Shown here in pieces: positions 55,079-64,000 of a stretch of 64,000 nucleotides of DNA (position 1 is the first letter of the stretch; every line of letters starts with the position of its first letter). The notes beneath the pieces were generated by a model, which worked only from the letters and a program-made list of their open reading frames with translations, was not told where the DNA came from and ran no database searches. The position numbers were made by a program, and so were the translations under genes. This DNA comes from Sphaerolaimus hirsutus. Taxonomy: Eukaryota > Nematoda > Chromadorea > Monhysterida > Sphaerolaimidae. Location of the stretch: assembly GCA_964036195.1 (NCBI GenBank), contig OZ038452.1, positions 28,221,785-28,285,784 of the forward strand, in the 5' to 3' direction.

Positions 55079-56283
55079 CAAGCCTACAGAACGGGGCTGC
55101 AGCATGTTGATGGGGACAACACGCATTTTACCATTACTAAATTTGATGGTTGCAGCCTTGGGAGATGGGAATGAAACAATTTCCCCTTCCTTTGAGTTGG
55201 GTAAGTCCAATTTGGCTTTACAACTTCCCATAGCAGGTGTATCCTTCACAAAAATGGTATCACCTATTTTGAATTTGGTGGTGGGATTTGTGACATAAGC
55301 AGAGTTTGCTGCTTTCTTTTGGGCATTTGCCACCCTCTCATTGATCTGTTGCCAAAATTTGACAAGTGGTGGTGCAACTTCAAACTCATGCCCAGTTGTT
55401 GCACACCTTGAACCATAATGAGCTTCAAATGGTGACACACCTGTTGCAGAATGCTCTGTAGCATTGTAGGCAGCCACTGCATCAGGCAGGATCAGGTGCC
55501 AGGCTCGGTGATATTCAGCTCTTTTCTTGGACAGCACATCTTGCAGTGTGCGTATGGCTCTTTGTAAATGGGCTGTTTTTCTGAAACAGCTGTGTCAAGG
55601 GGTGGTGATCAGTAAACACTGTCACTTTTTCTTCAGTGATGTATGGTCTGAAAGTTTCAAGTGCATAAATAACTGCATGTGCTTCCAACTCAGTGGCACA
55701 ATAGCGCTTCTCTGCAGGTGCCCTTGGATCACCCATCTCAGTGCAAATTTGCCTGAATAATTTCTCCAATTCAGGTGTCCATTTCAATTGTGCCTTACTG
55801 CTCTCAGCAGCTTGACAAAATTTGTGCAAAGGCGCCAACCTATGGGACAGGTTGTGGTGAAAACGCCGCATGTAGCTGACGAGTCCCATGAATGAAATGC
55901 CTTCCTTCTTGGTGGCAGGCAATGGATAATTTTGAATGGCTGTGGCTTTGTCTGGATCCACATGGATTCCATCACCACTGATCACATGCCCTAAATACTG
56001 AATTTTGTTTTTCAGAAAATGGCACTTGCGTGGATTCAGTCTCAATCCAGCTTTGCATGTTGTTGCAATCACTGCCTTCAGGTGAGCAATGTGCTCGTCA
56101 AGTGTGGTGGATGCCACAATGATGTCATCTAAGTAGGCTCTGCAGTAGCCTTTATGTTCAATCCGCATGTTGTTGATGGCTCTTTGAGAAGTAGCCGGAG
56201 CCGAGTGAAGCCCAAATGGCATGCGCTTCCACTCAAACAACTGATCCAATGCAGTAAATGCAGTTTTATGCTGATCTTCTTTT
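55079..56283 (-). pseudogene. Ty3/Gypsy pol remnant with internal deletions
   Basis: Reading leftwards: RT from EDQHKTAF through WKRMPFGLHSAPAT and the catalytic YLDDIIVAS, the connection, and RNase H beginning AEKRYCATELEAHAV. The segment before AEKRY that normally carries the first RNase H Asp is missing. The frame then jumps to an integrase C-terminal part (AYNATEHSATGVSPFEAHYG and KFKIGDTIFVKD). Thus at least two deletions removed part of RNase H and most of integrase; the 5' end is cut at 56283. Non-functional copy; no LTR recognised. Confidence 0.88.
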
Positions 56284-56336
56284 TACGCGTAAACAAAATT
56301 TATTTTAGAACATTTAATATGGGATAAATTTATGAA

Positions 56337-56533
56337 GTATACCCGGCGGACAGCACAGCTAGTATGGAAACCTACCATAATTTGATGAATAAAATCTTGT
56401 GATAACTTTTGTAATTAATTATTTCATAGTAAAAACAAAATATTATGCTGAAAAAATTGTATAATTTTTGGTCCATTATTCAGATGGATTATGGTATGTT
56501 TTCATACTAAATGTGATGTTCGCCGAGTATAAC
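56337..56533. mobile_element. GTATACCCGGCGGAC-terminus MITE beside Gypsy remnant
   Basis: GTATACCCGGCGGACAGCAC and GTGATGTTCGCCGAGTATAAC are inverted ends, with inner CATAATTTGATGAATAA and TCCATTATTCAGATGGATTATG arms. Confidence 0.75.
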
Positions 56534-56564
56534 TACACTTATATGTGCAATAGTTAGCCAAAAT

Positions 56565-56655
56565 AACCCCCCCCCCCCCCCCCGGCGGGGATTTGTTGAG
56601 TTGTTTCAAAGTGGAATTTTTGCGGGGAGTTAAAACGAGGGGGATTATTTCCATC
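56565..56655. mobile_element. CCGTATT MITE fragment
   Basis: C-run then G-run with GGGAGTTAAAACGAGG; no termini. Confidence 0.4.
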
Positions 56656-56699
56656 TAGGTATATACATACATATCTATTTTTCGCCTATTTTATTTGTA

Positions 56700-56830
56700 T
56701 TTATAGCAATTTCGAAATTTTTGGCTGGCTGCCAACTTCACATAAGGTCTCCGATAATAAGGTGTCACAAGATGAAATTTTCGCTAATGTGAATGTCACA
56801 AGCACAAATTGGGACCTTGCGCCACCTATG
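56700..56830. mobile_element. CATAGGCGGCG hAT-like MITE, right part
   Basis: TTTTGGCTGGCTGCCAACTT through GTGAATGTCACAAGCAC to CCTTGCGCCACCTATGG matches 22150-22269. Confidence 0.6.
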
Positions 56831-57149
56831 GTCCCCAGCATGCAGCGATTCAATGAAAAAATGCATGCCGCGGAATTACAGAGTGGCGCGTGCCATTATT
56901 TAAGCAATTTAATATTTAAGCAATTCACATTGGGTGATCTTTTTTGGAACCTAGCATAGCACCCCCGGGGTGCTATGCAACTGTATAACACCCCGGGGTG
57001 TTGTGCTTTACACGGAGAAATACGGGTCCGGGGTCCTTTACACGGAGAAATACGGTACATGCACAAAAGAGTCATATTTCATGATGAATATGAAAATAAA
57101 ATAGGTAGTCTGTTGTTAATGACTAATGAAGATCCAGGATTTTGACAAC

Positions 57150-57345
57150 AGTGCTGGGCAACAAATGGCACCAGCATTGGTGATGGTGTGGTGAGGTGCT
57201 CTTTTTTAGGGTGCCCTGCCGGTGCCGGTACCATTTTTAATGAATAGCACCAGTGCAGGTGCGGTGCGGTGCCCTTTTTTGCTGGTGCCAAAGGTGCTAG
57301 CACCAGGGCCAAAGTAAAAGGCGCCAGGAAAGGCACCGGCTGAGT
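57150..57345. mobile_element. GGTGCC-type degenerate hairpin
   Basis: GGTGCCGGTGCC/GGCACC units resemble the GCGCC hairpins with C-to-T and G-to-A changes at CpG. A related piece lies at 57640-57715, and another at 59440-59585 ends CTTTTCTATCACTAC. Confidence 0.45.
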
Positions 57346-57787
57346 CTTCATAGGGTGTAAAATGATGTCCACAGCATGTGCTTATTCATATTTACAAGAG
57401 CAGCATAATACCCAAATGGTTTTAGTCTATTTTGGAAAAAAAACATCCCATCACAATATACTTTGAAATCTGCCATACCCTTCTAACGAGGAACCAAAAA
57501 TTTTCATATTAAATAAATATTACATTTAAATATTACATTTAAAAATTACATTTTAATATTACATTTAAATATTACATTTGTTTCATCATTTTGTTCATAA
57601 TTTTTTGTCAGTTTATGAACATTTATGTTTATACTGGTACCATTTTTTTAAGAATAGCACCAGTGCGGGTGCGGTGCAGTGCCCTTTTTTGCCGGTGCCA
57701 AAGGTGCTAGCAAAGTTTTTGATAAGAGAAATGGTGTGAAAAGTTTCTGGATGGTAGACAGCAGCATGGATGCACTGTCAAAAATAA

Positions 57788-58687
57788 ATAGGTGGGTGGG
57801 CAGGCACAGATGTCAAAACAATTTTCACAGCTGATTTTACAACACTGTTCCCCAAACTACTGTTTCAGGTGATGATCAATAGTGTCAAAAGTGCTGTTGA
57901 TTTATTAGTTAAAAGTGACTCAATAAATATTTTTAAAAATCACATTTCAGTTGATGTTAGTTTGAGGCCCAGGGCAAGTGTAACCCTGACTAGAGTGGAG
58001 TTAATTGAGGTGTTGGTTCTCAGCATTGAGGAAAACTTTGTAGAATTTGGGTCTAAAATATTTAGACAAACCTGTGGTATACCTGCGGGAGGGGCACACT
58101 CTCCCGCATTAGCTAATTTGACATTATCAATGCTAGAGTTCAAATATGTGAAAACACACTTAAGAGATGCCAATATTGCATTGACACATCGTATTTTTAG
58201 ATATGTCGATGATTGTCTTGCCATCGATACTCCACATTGTCTGGAAATTTGTAAAGAGGTGTATCCTGATTGTTTTTCACTTGAAATAGCCTCAAAACCA
58301 GAGACAGGTCTATTTCCATTTCTGGATATAGAGTTTGTTTTTTTGAGCGGTCATATGTACTATAGAAATTATGACAAAAGGAGACTATTTAGTTTTGAGG
58401 TCACTAGACTATTGTTCCCTGACTCAAATGTTTCATCAAAACTGATAAATACAGTCATAATTGGGGCACTGGTTAGGTATGCCAGGACAAGTTATGATGT
58501 AGTTCAATTTGAACCAGTGGTTAGGGAACTAGTTGATAGACTATATAGTAATGGATGGGATATTAATGTATTTTTACGGGCTTTTTCACGCTTTACAGAT
58601 CAGAAACCACTGTTCGCTGATAAATTAGGGCTAAACAGTTCTCAAGTCCGCATCGACTTTCTCCAACCCTGTTTGATATGCCTGTGA
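57788..58687 (+). CDS. Reverse transcriptase ORF, catalytic core intact
   Basis: The frame is open from 57788 (after a TAA) to the TGA at 58685-58687. It has RT motif A (FTADFTTLFPKL), motif B (CGIPAGGAHSPALANLT) and motif C (FRYVDDCLAID), then FPFLDIEFVF and a RYARTSYDVVQF segment. These fit the group of metazoan RTs with GIPMGTN-like motif B and YxDD that are usually unclassified or placed near Penelope-like elements. The catalytic Asp residues are present and about 300 codons are unbroken. The first ATG/GTG lies after motif A, so the real N-terminus is missing or in an upstream exon; a TGTTTCAG sequence just before 57869 looks like an acceptor but is inside the reading frame. No endonuclease domain seen. 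Confidence 0.82.
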   Translation: MGGWAGTDVKTIFTADFTTLFPKLLFQVMINSVKSAVDLLVKSDSINIFKNHISVDVSLRPRASVTLTRVELIEVLVLSIEENFVEFGSKIFRQTCGIPAGGAHSPALANLTLSMLEFKYVKTHLRDANIALTHRIFRYVDDCLAIDTPHCLEICKEVYPDCFSLEIASKPETGLFPFLDIEFVFLSGHMYYRNYDKRRLFSFEVTRLLFPDSNVSSKLINTVIIGALVRYARTSYDVVQFEPVVRELVDRLYSNGWDINVFLRAFSRFTDQKPLFADKLGLNSSQVRIDFLQPCLICL

Positions 58688-58910
58688 AATACATGTTTTT
58701 TGATACTTATGTTTCATTGTGCTTGCCAATTCCATATGAATGTGTTGCTGATAAAAAAATAAAAAATGACTGTCACCTTACTTTTGTTAAGACTAGCTGT
58801 TGTCAATTGGAAAATTGAAAGTAGCACGCGTGTGCACGTATCTGAAGTGAGTTAGTTAAGTGACACTTAATTACACTTGAAAAACACTTGTTTTTAATGT
58901 GCATATATAG

Positions 58911-59042
58911 ATGTGTCCGGCTTTTGGTGCGCGCTGCGGATCTGCAAATTTCGGGCAGAATCGTGGCACGAGCAATCGACAGAATTTCAAGCGACCCAGG
59001 ATGGATTCAGATAGTCCTCCCGTGAGAGGAATAGGTAGACAG
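58911..59042 (+). CDS. Candidate first coding exon
   Basis: ATG after a TATATAG-containing leader; 44 codons reading MCPAFGARCGSANFGQNRG, then basic FKRPRMDSDSPPVR, ending at CAG|GTGGGT in phase 0. CpG-containing, unlike the flanks. The KRPR could be a nuclear localisation signal. No downstream exon is found in the window. Confidence 0.3.
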
Positions 59043-59683
59043 GTGGGTGTGGGTTCATGTTTTTTTGAGTTTTTTCACCAGGTTGGAGGTTAGTAGGTTG
59101 TGATAAGTAGGTTAGCACCCTCGGACTTCCAAACTGATGAGTCCTGAGTCTGGGGTGCACAACAGTCTTTGGGTAGGGACGAAACTGTTGCTTTCATATA
59201 GGTTAATATTTATGTCAGTAACATTTTCAATTCAACATCCAACCCAGTCAGTAGATAATAGTGACTAGTATATTGGAGCATATTAAATATTTGAGCTATC
59301 ATTTGTAATAATTCTAATTGCTTCATAATGTGATTGCCACATCATTCTGATCATTTGACATGATCAAAATCGGTAGAGAATTCATGGAAATATGCAGTTC
59401 TGAAGGTGCTGCCTCTAAGAAAATACCCGATAAACATTGTGGAAGCTCCAGTCAGGTGCTGTCCCTTTGGTGCTAGCATCGGTAGCCAGCTGGTGCCCCA
59501 GGGTGCCGGTGCTATTTTTTTCAAAATGGCACTGGTGCCGATGCGGTGCGGTGCCATATTTCCCAGTGCCTTTTCTATCACTACTTCAGAGTGGACATAT
59601 AGATGAAAAATTTTCAGGGGGGGAGGGCTATATAGATTGCCAGCTTGGGTAGATAGATAGCTGAGCAGCTGCCTGGATAGATA

Positions 59684-60087
59684 CCATATTTCTTCAAAAT
59701 ACCCCCAGGGGTTTATTTTTTCAGAGTGAGAATTTTGAGGGGGGTATTTCGAGGGGGGTAATTATTTCGCCAGAAATTTTTTGAAATCCCAGTACTAATT
59801 CATTGTTTGTAAGGTACACAGATGTAGAAAAATGCAACAATAATCGACAAGAATAAGTGTTTCTATACTTAAATATCCAAGTATGTAGATGGTATAAACA
59901 CTGTTCTAACATCACACAGTCATTGTTTGAATGTGTGTTCTGCATTGCCTGAATCACAAATGTCATCTTTTGTGATGTACATTCTGTTTACACTCAATTT
60001 GGGGGGGTATTTCGAGGGGTCTATTAATTCATGGTGCCCATTTTGAGGGGGTATTTCGAGGGGGGGGGGTAATTCAAGGAAATACGG
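59684..60087. mobile_element. TA-flanked CCGTATT MITE
   Basis: CCATATTTCTTCAAAATACC to TTCAAGGAAATACGG. Its interior (TTCTAACATCACACAGTCATTG, GTTTACACTCAATTT) is the best preserved copy of the shared core. Confidence 0.78.
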
Positions 60088-60298
60088 TAGACAGCTGATT
60101 TGGGGAGAGTTGCCCATCCTCCCACCCCCACCCCATTGGAGACTTCTGCACAAAGTGCTTGTTTCAGATCCTTGACCACTTCTACATCCTTTGTCCTTTT
60201 TAAATTATCCCAGATTTTGCAGATTACAGACTTTCACACATTTTTGGTTATCTAAAAAGCAGGCACAAAATATGGTAAACAGGTATAGAGGTAGATAG

Positions 60299-61085
60299 CA
60301 GAGTTGTTAAAATACCGGTATTTTTGGAAAGCGTAAGCGTAAGCGTAAATACACTTTCCAAATTTTGAGTGTGGATACTAAAAGCGTAAGGTATTTTTTA
60401 AATACCTAGGAAAGCGTAAAATAAAGCGTAAGCGTAAAAAATTTTCAGGGAGTTTTTGCTCAGTGAATTCATTCAAAATCAAGGTTTCAGCAACATTTTT
60501 CGGATGTCCACTTGGTAGTCTGCCATTAGATGTTGATGGCAATTAATCGACAGCGACAGTTTATTAATCTTCATTTCCGAACTCGGACTTTGTGCTGTCA
60601 ATTTTTGCAAAGTATTTATACCTAATTCTCATAAATACTTACTGCATTTCTTCTAATAGCATATACGTAAGACATACTACTTATGTCATCTTAATTTTCA
60701 AACTCGGACGTCGTGCATTTTCGGCCACAACATTTCTATATTAAAGCCATCTAAATATTTTGCCCGAGGACACAGTATAAAAGTGACATTCATATTGCGA
60801 CACAATTTGTAAATGTGCCGCTATTTCCAGTGCATTACTGCACAAATGCAGTCATTTTTTGGTATGCAGTTTCGTTCACTTTTTTTTGTATTTTTACACT
60901 TTTTACAAAAGCATCAAACTGGACCATGTGAAAAACTTTTTTACGCTTTTAGTACCCGGGTATTTTGGCCGGGAAAGCGTAATAAAGCGTACGGGTATTT
61001 TATGAAAGTGTAAGCGTAAGCGTAAGTATAAATACCCATTTACCCGGGTATTTCGGGTAAGCGTAAATACGCTTTCGCAACTCTG
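60299..61085. mobile_element. hAT-like element, 8-bp TSD GTAGATAG, inserted at a stop codon
   Basis: CAGAGTTGTTAAAATACCGG and ATACGCTTTCGCAACTCTG ends; perfect GTAGATAG at 60291-60298 and 61086-61093. Interior is GTAAGCG simple repeats and ACCCGGGTATTTCGGG. The right duplication directly abuts the TAA of the small secreted-peptide gene, so the insertion is in its 3' UTR. Confidence 0.92.
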
Positions 61086-61093
61086 GTAGATAG

Positions 61094-61450
61094 TTAACCA
61101 CGCTCTCCATTGGCAGCTCCTTGGTTGCCATTGCCACCTTGCTGGTCAGGGTTGTCTTGGTTGCCATTTCCACCTTGCTGGTCAGGGTTGCCTTGGTTTC
61201 CATTGCCACCTTCCTGGTTGTAGTCATTGTCATTTTGCCATTGAAGCCACCTTTGTTCTTGCCGGCACCTTGGTTTCTCTGCCACTTTCTGCCAGTTTCT
61301 CTGTCGTCTGATGTGCATTGGCTGACCACCTGTTCAAATGCGATGTGCCACATTCTGCTTAGTTTGCATTCTAGCTGATAAAAAGACATTGAAATACTTG
61401 CTGCTGCTTACCAGTATGGCCAGAACAAGGAAGACACACAACAGCTTCAT
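61094..61450 (-). CDS. Small secreted Gly/Asn/Gln-repeat peptide (2 exons, 88 aa)
   Basis: Exon 1 (61450-61412) encodes MKLLCVFLVLAIL, a signal-peptide core, and ends ACTG|GTAAGC. Exon 2 (61321-61094) starts after GTGGTCAG, phase 0. The mature part begins basic and Trp/Gln-rich (PMHIRRQRNWQKVAEKPR, one Cys) and ends in tandem GGNGNQGNPDQQ, GGNGNQDNPDQQ and GGNGNQG units before TAA. The intron is 90 bp. An earlier acceptor (TTTTTATCAG) would give another frame (LECKLSRMW...) that loses the repeat periodicity and runs into the transposon. Function unknown; the layout suits a secreted structural or antimicrobial-type peptide. Confidence 0.65.
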
Positions 61451-61488
61451 GTTTCCAAATGTGTGTGCAGATATTCTGGGTACTAATG

Positions 61489-61494
61489 TTTATA
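61489..61494 (-). promoter_or_regulatory. TATA box of the small peptide gene
   Basis: Minus-strand TATAAA within GCTATAAACATTAG lies about 40 nt upstream of the ATG, which would place transcription start just before the start codon. A second TTATAA is near 61.53 kb. Confidence 0.4.
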
Positions 61495-61797
61495 GCATGT
61501 GATTGCACCAACGGTGGACCAGCGTGTTATAAAGGACAAAACTTCACACCAGATGTTCAAATAATTATCACGGGGAATATTGTTTTGCTAAATAAAATCT
61601 TGAGTAGGGAATGAAAAAAACTTTTTCATTCATGGCAGTTTTTATATTTTTTCTTTTCTTCTTCTCAAAACTAAGATAGTTATGATTAAACATATAAGAT
61701 ATTTTATAATGTATTGTCATAACTATTGAGAACATAACTATTATATCTGTAGAGCCTTTTAACAGTAAACATTTCAAGTGGTCTACAAAACTCCATG

Positions 61798-62370
61798 TTA
61801 GACTCGGCAGACATGAAACGAGTCAGCTTTCCTTCTTTTATGTAGAAGTAAGATATGTCTCAAATTCGAATTTGAACGGACGGATTCCGTTCGATTCACA
61901 GTTTATTCAAACCGATTGAACTTTCAAATGTGAAAAATAAATGGATAAAGCACGGATATTAAAATACAGAGTCAGAAAGCTAGATATCTCGCTCGAACAG
62001 TGCTAACAAATTCCTAAAAAGGACAAATGTGATAGATATCCAATATGTTAACTTGGCACGCGTCGGGTTACGTATTTTATGAATGAGGTGAAAAACGCAG
62101 GATTGATGTTTGCGTTACTCATTACATCTGTGGAATACAATTAAGCGACTGGAAATGATTGCAAATGTGTCAGCTAGTGTACTTGTGATCATTTCCAGTC
62201 GATTTATTGCATTCCGCATAATCATGCATAATCAGTGACGCGAACATGAAACAAACACGTTTTTCACTCTCATTTGTGTGAAATGCAGAGCGGACCCTAT
62301 CGTTGGTTTATACCGCACTCATACAAAAATTCCTTAGACCATTGACTTCCATAATGTCCGCCGAGTTTAA
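61798..62370. mobile_element. TTAGACTCGGCAGACAT-terminus element with inner palindrome
   Basis: TTAGACTCGGCAGACATG on the left is matched by ATGTCCGCCGAGTTTAA on the right. An inner hairpin (62087-62272) pairs CGACTGGAAATGAT with ATCATTTCCAGTCG, and GTGAAAAACG with CGTTTTTCAC. A related left end recurs at 63.13 kb. Confidence 0.7.
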
Positions 62371-62927
62371 CTTGGTGCATTTATCACCATTTAGTGAACA
62401 TTAACGACTTCAAGTGAATTTGGACACGGAACAGTGCTCTAGTAAACTTAGAATAGAAGATAAACTAATACATTGAGAAAAACATTTCATACTTCAGAAT
62501 CACATCTGCTGACCTTATATATTTACTAAACATATCATATCTTGTTATTGCATGGTAAAATACAGAAATGGGAGGTTTGTCACTAAAAATACAACAATAC
62601 CTATGAAAACAACCTGCAATATTAACCTGTATTTGAAATTATATGCAGAAATACCTAGTAAACCAATACTAAAAATTTTGTCTGCTATTTAAAAAATTGT
62701 AGTATTTTGTTTAATTGAAATGCATTTTATTTAACAACATTTTTAAAAAATTATTTGAAGAAAGTCCCTACACAGTACACATGTTTATGCACATATCAAT
62801 TTATTCTGCACTCTGCATCTGCGGTGCATAAAGAAACAGTGTGATATTTTTATTCAACAATATCATTTGATTAATAGCATTTTTGTGTAAATATATAGCA
62901 ATATTGCATTGTTTTACATTAAAATAT

Positions 62928-62996
62928 TCAGCGGGCAAGAGCAGCAGCTTGCCTGGATTGCTTTTCCCTCCTATACTTTTCCTCCTGCATTTTTTC
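62928..62996 (-). CDS. Terminal exon of an otherwise off-window gene
   Basis: Minus strand: AATTTCTGACAG acceptor, then EKMQEEKYRREKQSRQAAAL and AR-stop, 22 residues, phase 0. Highly charged and helical, like a coiled-coil C-terminus. An AATAAA lies about 75 nt downstream (near 62.85 kb). Upstream exons would be beyond 63 kb or outside the window. Not identified. Confidence 0.5.
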   Translation of the reverse strand, partial: EKMQEEKYRREKQSRQAAALAR

Positions 62997-62999
62997 CTG

Positions 63000-63860
63000 T
63001 CAGAAATTTTTATAGTAAAACAAAATTATGCACTATTCTAGATAAAGACTTATTGAATTGCATCAAATCAAACTTAAAATGAACTGAGTCCATTCTAGTA
63101 AAATTCTAATATCTGCAAATTAAAAATTTGTTAGTAAACTCAGCGGACATGGAACACTACAATAATGTTGTTTGACTAAATTCCTAATATTTATTTATGC
63201 CTCACATTCTAGTCTGAATGGGCAGATTCCGCTCAGCTCACAGTTAATTTTATTCACATCTAAACTTTTTGATACGATAATGGTCAATGTGAATTGTTTT
63301 TGGCCCAGTGATCATGTTCCATGATCATTATGTCACCAACTTAGCCGCTGGTGAATACGTCACCAACAGGGTTGGTTTTATAAAAATCATTTGTATACAA
63401 ATTGTATAAAAATTGTATAAAAATGCATTTATTTTATTTTATTCTGGTTTCATTTTATTTTATTTTATTTTAAAATAATAATAAAATAATTAATAGGACC
63501 ATTTTACAAAAAATTTACAGAAATTTGACAAAAAATCAGAATCTTGCATGCAAGGTCAGCAAAATGTGACAACTGGACCTAAACATGAAAACCGTGTGAC
63601 AAAGTTTTACATTACTTTGCAAAAGTTGCATGCAGTAGGTATTGTTAGCTAGTTGCAAGTGTTAAGTTATGATTATCGATAAGAATGGTTGCATTTTCAG
63701 TAGAAGGATTACTGGAGTGTGCTGGGCGCATTTGTAAAACATCATGCAGAGTGTCAATTGTCATGACAAATGTAGTAAAGAGTCAATTGGCATCTCAACT
63801 GTAAAGCAAAGTATAATTGTCATGACAAATGTCATGCAGAGTGTAAACTGTGTATCTGAA
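63000..63860. other. AT-rich stretch with repeat ends only
   Basis: TAAACTCAGCGGACATGG at 63.14 kb is a left end of the TATACTCGGC family. CAACAGGGTTGGTTTTATAA at 63.37 kb resembles the hAT terminus at 10785, followed by TTTTATTTTATTT simple sequence. ATGCAGAGTGTCAATTGTC repeats occur at 63.74-63.84 kb. No exon supported. Confidence 0.35.
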
Positions 63861-63861
63861 T

Positions 63862-64000
63862 CTTATGTTTTGGTATCCAAACCTTATATTTTGGTATCCA
63901 AATCTCATGTTTTTGTATCCAAATGTTCACATAAGATTTGGTTACAAAAGATAAGATTTGGATACAAAAGATAAGATTTGGATACAAAAGATAAGATTTG
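63862..64000. repeat. 20-bp tandem repeat with opposed arm, cut by window end
   Basis: TTTGGTATCCAAACCTTATA units on the left face GATAAGATTTGGATACAAAA units on the right, around TCCAAATGTTCACATAAG. It is probably another foldback with tandem arms. Confidence 0.75.

Overview
The window looks like nuclear DNA of an intron-rich metazoan, probably an ecdysozoan and possibly an arthropod. It is AT-rich, lacks operons and is dominated by short non-autonomous DNA transposons. Its gene content is short GC-richer exons with phase-compatible GT...AG boundaries. One gene carries a 12-cysteine DB-like module plus a fibronectin type III domain, a combination known mainly from nematodes and arthropods. 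Species cannot be fixed from the sequence. All gene models come from reading splice sites and phases by eye.

Layout. 1-25.3 kb is almost entirely repeats: palindromic MITEs, TA-flanked MITEs with CCGTATT ends and C/G tracts, GCGCC hairpins and hAT-like elements with 8-bp target duplications. A weak minus-strand exon pair lies near 17 kb and a CpG-rich island near 5.2 kb. 25.4-44.4 kb (+) holds the 3' part of a large gene: a transmembrane exon followed by 21 exons that join in one frame (about 1,158 codons), encoding a single-pass membrane protein with a very long, low-complexity cytoplasmic tail. Its introns are packed with MITEs, and two introns are, end to end, single palindromic MITEs. 44.7-47.8 kb is a nested foldback composite. 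50.2-53.9 kb (-) is a complete six-exon gene for a 232-residue secreted DB-FN3 protein, convergent with the first gene. 55.1-56.3 kb (-) is an internally deleted Ty3/Gypsy pol remnant. 57.8-58.7 kb (+) is a reverse transcriptase ORF with an intact YVDD motif. 61.1-61.45 kb (-) is a two-exon gene for an 88-residue secreted Gly/Asn/Gln-repeat peptide, with a hAT-like element inserted right after its stop codon. A short terminal exon of another minus-strand gene is at 62.9-63.0 kb. A 200-bp assembly gap (38,521-38,720) falls in an intron of the large gene, inside a big inverted repeat.

Main discovery. Two unrelated palindromic MITE families, both flanked by 3-bp CAG or CTG duplications, occur as intergenic copies and also as complete introns inside the coding sequence. 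In those introns the element's GTG end supplies the donor and the duplicated CAG supplies the acceptor. This is the signature of introner-type intron gain by DNA transposons, here with two families active in one gene. The other notable points are the secreted DB-FN3 gene, the Gly/Asn/Gln peptide gene, the uncharacterised long-tailed membrane protein and the RT ORF.
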